Origin: Flavobacteriaceae bacterium
GTDB taxonomy: Bacteria; Bacteroidota; Bacteroidia; Flavobacteriales; Flavobacteriaceae
Direction: 5' to 3'
Assembly: GCA_030694835.1 (NCBI GenBank)
Contig: JAUYUF010000154.1
Coordinates: 1 to 5,463, forward strand
DNA: 5,463 bases
Below are positions 1-5,463 of this stretch, piece after piece. How positions within the stretch are numbered: the stretch's first letter is position 1; each line of letters opens with the position of its first letter. A program made the position numbers and the translations under genes. Below the pieces are notes generated by a model. The model was not told the DNA's origin and did not search any database. It saw only the letters and a list, made by a program, of their open reading frames with translations.

Positions 1-24
1 ATCCTATAATTTTTTAAAATTCTT

Positions 25-57
25 AAAAAAGCTATTCAAATGAATAGCTTTTTTTTT
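25..57 (+). terminator. Rho-independent terminator of an upstream off-window gene
   Basis: Bases 25-38 and 41-54 are perfectly complementary (core AGCTATTC / GAATAGCT). They form a stem of about 13 bp closed by a 4-base AAAT loop, and the descending arm runs straight into nine consecutive T (49-57). The ascending arm starts with six A, so the hairpin could also stop transcription on the minus strand. No gene in the window lies to its left, so it most likely ends a + strand gene before base 1. It also insulates the GNAT gene from upstream transcription. Confidence 0.85.
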
Positions 58-72
58 AATCATTTTGCACGC

Positions 73-152
73 TAAATTGAAAATGAAGATAACAGTTTTA
101 TTTTTAATATTTATATGAGTTAATCAATAGTACTTATTTTATTTTCAATTTA
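73..152. repeat. 12-bp perfect inverted repeat in the region upstream of the GNAT gene
   Basis: TAAATTGAAAAT at 73-84 is the exact reverse complement of ATTTTCAATTTA at 141-152. Four further inner positions (85-88 with 137-140) pair as two A-T pairs and two G-U wobbles, giving a possible 16-bp stem around a 48-base loop. The rest of the gene-free stretch 58-298 is AT-rich, with no tRNA, riboswitch or ORF that I can recognise. The function is unknown. It could be a structured leader, a regulatory site or the remnant of a small mobile repeat. The stem is almost all A-T, so a chance origin is possible but unlikely at this length. Confidence 0.45.
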
Positions 153-282
153 AAAATTAATAAAAATCATAACATACTGTATTTACGCACATTAATTGAA
201 CTATAATTAGAATTTATACAAAATAAATAGAATATCTCAACCAAAAACCTTATAATGGGCTATGAAATTTAATAATTAAATT

Positions 283-290
283 AAAGGAAA
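283..290 (+). promoter_or_regulatory. Ribosome binding site of the GNAT gene
   Basis: AAAGGAAA contains the purine core AGGA (285-288), 10 bases before the ATG at 299. It is the best-placed Shine-Dalgarno-like site in the window and supports the ATG at 299 as the start. A TATAAT string at 251-256 and a TTGAAC at 196-201 are present upstream, but neither has a convincing partner box, so I do not call a promoter for this gene. Confidence 0.5.
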
Positions 291-298
291 CTATTTTT

Positions 299-739
299 AT
301 GAATCCAACAACTATTTTTAACACAACTAACAAACCTAACTTAAAAGAAAAGGAAAGTCTGATTGATTTTTTATTTAATAATTTAGAAGCTTACGGCGAT
401 CCTAAGTCAGATATAGAAAAAGCTATTAATTACGCATTAAAGGAAACAACTTCCTTTGGTGGTTTTATTTTAGCTTCCTACATTGAAGATGAAATATCCG
501 GAGTAGTAGTAGTTTGTCAGACTGGAATGAAAGATTTTATTCCAGAAAATATCTTAGTTTATATTGCAACTCACAAAAAACATAGGGGAAAAGGGATTGG
601 TAAAATATTAATGCAAAAATCAATTGATTTGGCTGAAGGTAGTATTGCATTACATGTTGAACCGGAAAACCCTGCAAGATTTTTATATGAAAAATATGGT
701 TTTAGTAGTAAATATATCGAAATGAGACTCAAAAAATAG
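299..739 (+). CDS. GNAT family N-acetyltransferase
   Basis: The 146-residue protein has the length of a single-domain GNAT enzyme, which transfers an acetyl group from acetyl-CoA to an amine. The acetyl-CoA pyrophosphate-binding motif A is clear: a beta strand (ILVYIATH, 85-92) followed by RGKGIG at 96-101, matching R/Q-x-x-G-x-G/A, and then helix KILMQKSIDLA. The C-terminal motif B is also typical, with NPARFLYEKYGF at 124-135, where the Tyr is often the general acid. The N-terminal part (about 1-55) is charged and helical and may shape the acceptor pocket. There is no signal peptide or membrane segment, so it is cytosolic. The substrate cannot be read from the sequence. It lies 222 bases upstream of a hydrolase-racemase operon on the same strand, which makes an amino acid or a D-amino acid a plausible acceptor, but this is inference from context only. 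Confidence 0.88.
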   Translation: MNPTTIFNTTNKPNLKEKESLIDFLFNNLEAYGDPKSDIEKAINYALKETTSFGGFILASYIEDEISGVVVVCQTGMKDFIPENILVYIATHKKHRGKGIGKILMQKSIDLAEGSIALHVEPENPARFLYEKYGFSSKYIEMRLKK

Positions 740-843
740 TAGTTTCATCAAAATCATTATAATTACATTTATAATAAGACTTAGTTGTTTAAGTTTTAAT
801 CTTTACTAAAATTACATTACCTTTTGGCATTAATACAAAATTC

Positions 844-878
844 TTTGGTGCACAATTATCAATAATTGTTTACTTTTT
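844..878 (+). promoter_or_regulatory. Candidate Bacteroidota-type promoter with internal palindrome
   Basis: TTTG at 844-847 and TACTTTTT at 871-878 resemble the flavobacterial promoter pattern TTG-N17-23-TAnnTTTG. The downstream box has one mismatch (final T for G) and the spacing is 23 bases, at the upper limit. Transcription would begin near 885, about 75 bases before the ATG at 962. Between the boxes lies an 18-bp palindrome, ACAATTAT-CA-ATAATTGT (852-869), with perfect 8-bp arms. This is where a dimeric repressor would be expected to bind. Both the promoter and the operator are inferences from motif matching in AT-rich DNA. The palindrome itself is directly seen. Confidence 0.3.
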
Positions 879-961
879 TATTCACTCACCATCAAGTTAA
901 AAAAGTTCATCAAAAATTTTCTGTATTTATTTATAAAAGGAATAGTACCAAACATAAGAAT

Positions 962-2095
962 ATGAATAATAATTTAGTGTCTTTCAGGCATGAATTACAC
1001 AAACATCCAGAAGTTTCCAATGCTGAGTATCATACTTCTGAAAGGATTTTCAACTTTATCAAAAAATATAATCCAAATGATATTATTAAACTTGGAGAAA
1101 CTGGGTTAGCTTTTGTTTTTGATGGAAAAGTAGAAGGGAAAACTATAGTATTCAGATCAGAACTAGATGCTTTATCGATTAAAGAACAAACAGATTTAGA
1201 ATACACCTCTGTAAATAATCATATTGCTCATTCCTGTGGACACGATGGTCATATGGCAATTATAGCAGGATTAGCTCAGAAAATATCTGAAAATAGACCT
1301 ACTTCTGGAAAAGTAGTTTTATTGTATCAACCTGCTGAAGAACTGGAACAAGGTGCTCGTGATATTGTTAAAAATCAATACTTTATTAATCTTAAACCAG
1401 ATTTTATGTTTGCACTTCATAATGTTCCTGGATTTGAGAAACATAGAATCATACTTAAAAAAGGCAGTTTTGCTTCTGCCTCAAAAGGAATGACTATTAA
1501 ATTTATGGGCAAAACTTCCCATGCAGCCGAACCTCATAATGGAATTAGTCCAGCAGATGCTATTTCTAAAATCATTGAAAAACTGCATGAATTGAGAGAA
1601 AATAAAATATTTTTTAAAGATTTTATTTTACTTACCATTATTCACATTCAATTAGGAGAAATTTCATTTGGAACATCACCAGGATATGCTGAAATGAGGA
1701 TTACACTACGCGCTTTTGAAAATGTGGATATGAATATACTTACAACTCATTGTGAGCAAATAATAAAGAGTATTTCTAAAGCAGAAAAATTAAGTTGTAA
1801 TATATCGTATAGCGAAGTATTTCCCGCAACTGTAAATAATGATACCTGTTTTAAAATGGTTGAACAATCAGCCAAAAAAGAGTATTTAGATATTGAATAT
1901 ATTGATAAACCATTTAAATGGTCAGAAGATTTTGGATATTTTACAGAGAAATATAATGCTTGTTATTTTGGTTTAGGTGCAGGATTAAATCAACCACCGC
2001 TTCATAATCCAGATTATGATTTTCCTGATGAAATCATTGAAACTGGAATAAAACTATTTTTTGAAATATACAAAAGAACACTAAGTTATGTTTGA
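962..2095 (+). CDS. M20D-type metallo-amidohydrolase (N-acyl-amino-acid / hippurate hydrolase-like)
   Basis: This cytosolic di-metal hydrolase probably removes an N-acyl group from an amino acid, like HipO, plant IAA-amino acid hydrolases and N-acetyl-diaminopimelate deacetylase. With the ATG at 962 it has 377 residues, the usual length. The M20D signature is complete: RHELHKHPE (9-17), RSELDA (65-70), SCGHDGHMA (91-99, metal ligands Cys92 and His94), PAEELEQGA (124-132, Glu126/Glu127 as catalytic base and metal ligand), ALHNVPG (151-157, His153), SHAAEPHNGISP (186-197) and PLHNPDYDFP (346-355, His348). An in-frame TTG at 866 would add 32 basic residues. I reject that start because the family begins just before the RHELHxHPE motif, and the TTG lies inside a palindrome and promoter-like region. 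AAAAGGAA at 935-942 is too far from the ATG to be a good ribosome site. The stop overlaps the next gene. The exact acyl group and amino acid are unknown. Confidence 0.9.
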   Translation: MNNNLVSFRHELHKHPEVSNAEYHTSERIFNFIKKYNPNDIIKLGETGLAFVFDGKVEGKTIVFRSELDALSIKEQTDLEYTSVNNHIAHSCGHDGHMAIIAGLAQKISENRPTSGKVVLLYQPAEELEQGARDIVKNQYFINLKPDFMFALHNVPGFEKHRIILKKGSFASASKGMTIKFMGKTSHAAEPHNGISPADAISKIIEKLHELRENKIFFKDFILLTIIHIQLGEISFGTSPGYAEMRITLRAFENVDMNILTTHCEQIIKSISKAEKLSCNISYSEVFPATVNNDTCFKMVEQSAKKEYLDIEYIDKPFKWSEDFGYFTEKYNACYFGLGAGLNQPPLHNPDYDFPDEIIETGIKLFFEIYKRTLSYV

Positions 2096-3242
2096 TCATT
2101 CAATTATTACCCTTAATGAAGAGTCAGTTAAAAATAATATCAAATTTTTAAGAAAAAAACTGGGTAATACAATAAAAATATCAGCTGTAGTTAAAGCAAA
2201 CGCATATGGACACGGTATTGAACAAATTATACCTATTTTTGAAAAAAACGGCATTGATCATTATGCTGTTTTTTACTATAGTGAGGCGATTAGAGTATAC
2301 AACTGTATAACAAAACCTTCAACTATTATGGTCATGGGATATTTGTGTGATGAAAGTATTAGAGATGCAATTCTTAAGGAAATAGAGTTTTTTGTTTTTA
2401 ATATTGAAAGGCTCAATTTAGCAATCAAATATGCTAAAGAACTTAATTTAAAAGCTAAAATTCATCTAGAAGCTGAGACAGGAATGAATCGTTCTGGATT
2501 AAATATAGAAGAGTTAAACATGGCTATTAATATTATTAAAGAAAATAAAGCATTTATTGAGATATCAGGATTCTGCACACATCTTGCTGGTGCTGAGAGT
2601 GTTTCAAATCATCTCAGAATACAAAATCAATTGAAGAAATATAAAAAAATGTTAACTATTCTTGAAGTAAATAATTTAAATCCAACATATAAACATGTTG
2701 CTAATTCTGCTGCTGCTATTGTTTATCCCAAAACAAAAATGGATTTAGTTCGAGTTGGCATCATGCTCTATGGCTTTTGGTCTAGTTCTGAAGTTTTTAT
2801 TCATTATCTTAATGCTCATCAAGACAAACTAGATCCTTTGAAAAGAGTACTTAGATGGAATAGTCAAATTATGGCGATAAAAGAAGTTAAAAGTGGTGAA
2901 TTTGTTGGATATGGAATATCCTATCAAGCTCAAAAGAATATTACAACCGCATTGGTTCCAATAGGATATTCCCTTGGGTATAATCGTTCTTTGAGCAATA
3001 AGGGATATGTCCTTATACAAGGATGTAGATGCAGCGTAATTGGTGTTGTAAATATGAATATGATCATTATAGACGTTTCTAATGTAAATGATCCAAAAGT
3101 AGGGGATGAGGTTGTTTTAATTGGAAAACAAGCAGACTTAGAAATAAAAGTAAGTGCTTTTAGCGAGTTAAGTGATGAACTTAATTATGAAATATTAGCA
3201 CATTTACCAGAATCAATTATTCGAACAGTTAAAAATCAATAA
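2088..3242 (+). CDS. alr: Alanine racemase family PLP enzyme (atypical active site)
   Basis: The 384-residue protein spans a full fold-type III alanine racemase: an N-terminal PLP barrel (about 1-250) and a C-terminal beta domain (about 255-384). Seen by comparison with Geobacillus Alr: the PLP lysine K36 in VVKANAYGHG, R135 in TGMNRSG, H165 in CTHLAGA, S207 in ANSAAA, R222 in DLVRVGIMLYG (pyridine N contact), and the second catalytic base Y275 in VGYGISY. Odd points are E128 where the carbamylated Lys (K129) is expected (HLEAETG for HLKMDTG), NMNM at 322-325 instead of xMDM, and E375 near the usual Y354 position. Racemase activity is likely, but the substrate may not be alanine. Many Bacteroidota carry their housekeeping racemase as a MurF-Alr fusion, so this standalone copy may be specialised. 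Its ATG overlaps the amidohydrolase stop by 8 bases, implying translational coupling. Confidence 0.85.
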   Translation: MFDHSIITLNEESVKNNIKFLRKKLGNTIKISAVVKANAYGHGIEQIIPIFEKNGIDHYAVFYYSEAIRVYNCITKPSTIMVMGYLCDESIRDAILKEIEFFVFNIERLNLAIKYAKELNLKAKIHLEAETGMNRSGLNIEELNMAINIIKENKAFIEISGFCTHLAGAESVSNHLRIQNQLKKYKKMLTILEVNNLNPTYKHVANSAAAIVYPKTKMDLVRVGIMLYGFWSSSEVFIHYLNAHQDKLDPLKRVLRWNSQIMAIKEVKSGEFVGYGISYQAQKNITTALVPIGYSLGYNRSLSNKGYVLIQGCRCSVIGVVNMNMIIIDVSNVNDPKVGDEVVLIGKQADLEIKVSAFSELSDELNYEILAHLPESIIRTVKNQ

Positions 3243-3244
3243 CA

Positions 3245-4315
3245 ATGGCTTTTGTAACATTAGATATTAAAAAATTAAAATCAAATTTTGAGTACCTCAA
3301 TGATCTTTTTAAAAAGAACGACATTGCATGGTCGGTAGTTTCTAAAATATTAAGTGGAAACAAATTATATTTAACAGAGTTGCTAAAATTTAATATCAAT
3401 CAAATTTGTGATTCTCGAGTAACTAATTTGAAGATGATTAAATCTTTAAACCCTTTGATTGAAACAATATATATTAAACCCCCAGCAAAACGTTCAATCT
3501 CCAATGTTGTAAAATATGCTGATATTAGTATGAATACTGAATTTGAAACAATCAAATTGTTATCTGTAGAAGCAAAAAAACAAGATAAAATTCATAAAAT
3601 AATTATCATGATAGAGTTGGGTGAGCTGCGAGAAGGTGTTATGGGTGATGATTTTGTAGCATTTTATGAAAGTGTTTTCAAACTAAAAAACATACAAGTT
3701 GTTGGGATTGGCACTAATTTGTCATGTTTATATGGAGTTTTACCCAATCAAGATAAATTAATTCAACTAAGTTTATATGAACAGTTAATTGAAGCAAAAT
3801 TTAACAGACAAATACAATATGTATCTGGAGGATCATCAGTTACAATACCTTTAATTTTTCAACATTTATTACCTAAAGGAATTAATCATTTTAGAGTTGG
3901 TGAAACTTTATTTTTAGGGACTGATGCCTACAATAATAGACCCTATAAGAAAATGAATTCTGATATATTTAAATTATATTCTGAAATCATAGAATTAATT
4001 GTAAAACCAGTTGTACCAGACGGAGAACTCGGAACCAATGTGGAAGGCGTTGGCTTTGAATTTGATCCAAAAAATATTGGTGAAACTACCAATAGGGCAA
4101 TTATAGATATGGGACTACTAGATGTAGATGTAAATCATCTTGAGTTAGTTGACAAAACTATCAAAATTGCTGGAGCAAGTTCAGATATGATTGTAATTGA
4201 TTTAGATGAAAATATTAAAAATTATAAAGTTGGCGACTTGATAGAATTTAAATTAGATTATATGGGAACACTTCGAATTCTCAATTCAAAATACATTGAG
4301 AAAAGAATAAAATAA
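3245..4315 (+). CDS. Alanine/ornithine racemase family PLP enzyme (Orr-like)
   Basis: The 356-residue protein matches the Orr-like branch of fold-type III PLP enzymes, which includes clostridial ornithine racemase, and not the classical Alr branch. Visible family motifs are the PLP lysine K34 in VVSKILSGN (usually VTKxxCG), CDSRVTNLK (55-63), KYADISMNTE (90-99), MIELGELREG (122-131), VSGGSSVTIPL (193-203), INHFRVGETLFLG (213-225), RAIIDMGLLDVD (284-295) and AGASSDMIVID (309-319). The final part, with VGDLIEFKLDYMGTL, is the C-terminal beta domain. The length fits the family. The start lies 2 bases after the preceding stop, without a visible Shine-Dalgarno sequence, so translation is probably coupled. 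It is the last gene of the operon. It probably racemises an amino acid, perhaps ornithine, lysine or another larger residue, but family members vary and the substrate is not proven by the motifs. Confidence 0.85.
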   Translation: MAFVTLDIKKLKSNFEYLNDLFKKNDIAWSVVSKILSGNKLYLTELLKFNINQICDSRVTNLKMIKSLNPLIETIYIKPPAKRSISNVVKYADISMNTEFETIKLLSVEAKKQDKIHKIIIMIELGELREGVMGDDFVAFYESVFKLKNIQVVGIGTNLSCLYGVLPNQDKLIQLSLYEQLIEAKFNRQIQYVSGGSSVTIPLIFQHLLPKGINHFRVGETLFLGTDAYNNRPYKKMNSDIFKLYSEIIELIVKPVVPDGELGTNVEGVGFEFDPKNIGETTNRAIIDMGLLDVDVNHLELVDKTIKIAGASSDMIVIDLDENIKNYKVGDLIEFKLDYMGTLRILNSKYIEKRIK

Positions 4316-4334
4316 TTTAATTAAAATAATATAC

Positions 4335-4371
4335 AAATGATTAGATAAGTTTCAAATTAGTATAATCATTT
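4335..4371. repeat. Short inverted repeat just after the racemase operon
   Basis: AAATGATTA at 4335-4343 is the exact reverse complement of TAATCATTT at 4363-4371, with a 19-base loop. It begins 20 bases after the last stop of the operon, where a terminator would be expected. However, the stem has one G-C pair only and no T-tract follows, so it would be a poor intrinsic terminator. I list it as a possible 3' hairpin only. Confidence 0.25.
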
Positions 4372-4480
4372 AAATCATGAAAAAATCATATTGTGTACTA
4401 TAATTTATATTATGTTAAATAGCATTTTTAATCTATCATATATAATAGAATGTTACTCTTCTACTCGTATAGCTGAATTA

Positions 4481-4498
4481 ATTTTAATTGATTAAAAT
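4481..4498. repeat. 18-bp AT-only palindrome upstream of the DUF2267 gene
   Basis: ATTTTAAT and ATTAAAAT (4481-4488 and 4491-4498) are perfect inverted arms around a TG centre, about 80 bases before the ATG at 4578. The surrounding spacer (4316-4577) holds no ORF, tRNA or clear promoter that I can recognise. It also has a 10-bp direct repeat, GAATTAATTT, at 4475-4484 and 4534-4543. In DNA this AT-rich, such a palindrome can arise by chance. A regulatory role is only a possibility. Confidence 0.25.
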
Positions 4499-4577
4499 CA
4501 TTTATATTGATGACACTCCTCATTGTTATTATCGAATTAATTTATTAATCTTAGTATCTAATTAAATACATAATATT

Positions 4578-5027
4578 ATGTCACGTGATTTTAACAAATT
4601 CGCTACTGAAGGAAATAAATTTCTGAAGGATTATACAGCTGAACTAAATCTTGGTGCAGATACTGATAAAGCTTATAGAATTTTAACAGCTATCCTTCAC
4701 GCCTTTCGTGAAATGATTTCTTTTCAAGAATCTATCCAATTGATATCACAATTTCCGATGTTTCTAAAGGCAATTTATGTAAACCGTTGGGATACAAAAC
4801 TAAATAAAACTAAACCAAAAAATACTGAGCAATTTATAACATTAGTCAGAGAGAAATGTGGAAATACAGCTGAAATTGACTTTCCTGATGATGATATTTC
4901 AGAAATGTATTTTAGTGTTACTTTTATTGCTCTACGTAAATATATTTCGTTTGGAGAACTTGAAGATCTTAAAAGTAACCTTCCTAAAGACTTAAAATGG
5001 ATGGTTGGCGGAACACTTATGTTTTAA
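4578..5027 (+). CDS. DUF2267 family protein
   Basis: The 149-residue soluble protein matches DUF2267, a helical family of unknown biochemical function. The family signature is seen in the first half: AYRILTAILHAFREMISFQESIQLISQFPMF, whose central part (about 32-62) ends in LKAIYVNRW (63-71). The second half repeats the layout more loosely: YFSVTFIALRKYI (111-123), then FGELEDLKSNLP (125-136) and DLKWM (138-142). The domain therefore looks like two copies of a helical unit, each with a helix, an acidic turn and a leucine/proline helix end. The ATG at 4578 has no Shine-Dalgarno sequence, but the protein begins near the family's usual start. It lies 60 bases before the eRF1-like gene on the same strand and may be co-transcribed with it. 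From memory, such genes often sit in stress-gene neighbourhoods, but nothing here gives a precise role. Confidence 0.82.
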   Translation: MSRDFNKFATEGNKFLKDYTAELNLGADTDKAYRILTAILHAFREMISFQESIQLISQFPMFLKAIYVNRWDTKLNKTKPKNTEQFITLVREKCGNTAEIDFPDDDISEMYFSVTFIALRKYISFGELEDLKSNLPKDLKWMVGGTLMF

Positions 5028-5087
5028 ATTTTTACTTTAACTCACATATTCTATTTTTCTTATTATTAATGTTTTAAAATATTAAAA

Positions 5088-5463
5088 ATGATTAATACAG
5101 GCATTTGGATTGACCGACACAAGGCTCATGTTATTACTATTGAAGATGAGCATGAAATTGAACAAATTATTGAATCTGATGTTGAGGATTTTAATGTAAA
5201 AGGCGGATCTAGATCTAAAACACCATGGGGACCCCAAGATAAAGTTTCGGAAAGAACCTATTTGGAAAGAAGAAAATTGCAACTAAAAAATTATTTTCAT
5301 AAAATTATAGAAAATATTAATAATTCAGATGCAATTGCAATTTATGGTCCTGCGGACACCAAAATTCATTTTAAAGAAGAAATTAAAAAGAATAATAAAT
5401 CAATTTTTGAGAAGATAAGAATTGTAAAAACTGAAGACAGCATGACTAAAAATCAGTTTAAAG
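5088..5463 (+). CDS. Partial eRF1/pelota-like 'translational machinery' protein, cut by window end
   Basis: An open frame runs from the ATG at 5088 through 125 codons to the right edge without a stop, so the 3' end is missing. The protein begins MINTGIWIDRHKAHVI, then has a variable acidic stretch and a GGSRSKTPWGPQD segment (39-51). A basic helix follows (YLERRKLQLKNYFHKII, 58-74), and then DAIAIYGPADTKIHFKEEI (81-99), the hydrophobic strand plus GPA turn typical of this group. KTEDSMTKNQFK (114-125) is the last visible part. I recall this pattern from small bacterial proteins named 'translational machinery protein', which resemble the eRF1/pelota C-terminal domains. Whether it acts on ribosomes is not known to me. 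There is no Shine-Dalgarno sequence. A near-perfect AT palindrome (5066-5085) lies just before the start. The minus-strand frame over 5082-5282 is a shadow. Confidence 0.7.
   Translation, partial: MINTGIWIDRHKAHVITIEDEHEIEQIIESDVEDFNVKGGSRSKTPWGPQDKVSERTYLERRKLQLKNYFHKIIENINNSDAIAIYGPADTKIHFKEEIKKNNKSIFEKIRIVKTEDSMTKNQFK

Noticed and set aside
196..256. TTGAAC and TATAAT strings as a sigma-70 promoter for the GNAT gene
   Set aside because: The spacing is wrong for a pair (49 bases apart), neither has a good partner box, and Bacteroidota do not use this consensus.
756..775. Hairpin ATTATAA-ttacat-TTATAAT after the GNAT stop as a terminator
   Set aside because: The stem is 7 bp of A-T pairs only and no T-tract follows, so it would be too unstable to terminate transcription.
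2829..3020. 63-codon open frame on the minus strand
   Set aside because: It lies fully inside the alanine-racemase-like gene, whose motifs are read on the + strand. It has no recognisable domain and is a shadow frame.
4316..4577. Possible tRNA, CRISPR or small gene in the spacer after the operon
   Set aside because: I see no cloverleaf-like pattern, no regular repeats with spacers and no open frame with recognisable protein sequence.
5066..5085. Near-perfect 20-bp palindrome before the eRF1-like gene
   Set aside because: It is AT-only apart from one G, contains the trivial TTTTAAAA core and could easily arise by chance in this composition. I mention it only in the gene's entry.
5082..5282. 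66-codon open frame on the minus strand
   Set aside because: It overlaps the start of the eRF1-like gene, which has family motifs on the + strand. The minus-strand translation resembles nothing I know.

Overview
The window is strongly A+T-rich, roughly 30% G+C by eye. Most genes lack good Shine-Dalgarno sequences, and the intergenic regions hold TAnnTTT-like motifs rather than clear E. coli-type promoters. Together with the protein families present, this suggests a member of the Bacteroidota, most likely a flavobacterium. That assignment is an inference from style and protein similarity recalled from memory, not from a database search. All recognisable genes are on the + strand.

Layout: (1) Bases 1-60 carry a strong intrinsic terminator for a gene lying off the left edge. 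(2) Bases 58-298 are non-coding and contain a long, partly perfect inverted repeat, then a ribosome binding site. (3) 299-739 encodes a small GNAT acetyltransferase. (4) 740-961 is non-coding and contains a promoter-like pair of boxes flanking an 18-bp palindrome. (5) 962-4315 is a compact three-gene operon: an M20D-type metallo-amidohydrolase, an alanine-racemase-family PLP enzyme that overlaps it by 8 bases, and 2 bases later an enzyme of the alanine/ornithine racemase (Orr-like) family. (6) 4316-4577 is a gene-free spacer with short AT-rich inverted repeats and no convincing terminator. (7) 4578-5027 encodes a DUF2267 protein. (8) 5088 to the right edge is the start of a protein resembling the bacterial eRF1/pelota-like 'translational machinery protein' group, cut by the window end.

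How the genes may work together: an N-acyltransferase, an N-acyl-amino-acid hydrolase and two different fold-type III amino-acid racemases lie within about 4 kb on one strand. The simplest reading is a small pathway that interconverts L- and D-amino acids and adds or removes an N-acyl group. The substrate cannot be read from the sequence. An Orr-like enzyme points to ornithine, lysine or a similar amino acid, but this is weak. The DUF2267 gene and the eRF1-like gene look like a separate, possibly stress-related pair. The most interesting points are the tandem of non-homologous-subfamily racemases behind an amidohydrolase, the unusual residues in the alanine-racemase-like protein (Glu where the carbamylated Lys is expected, MNM instead of MDM), and the palindrome inside the putative operon promoter.
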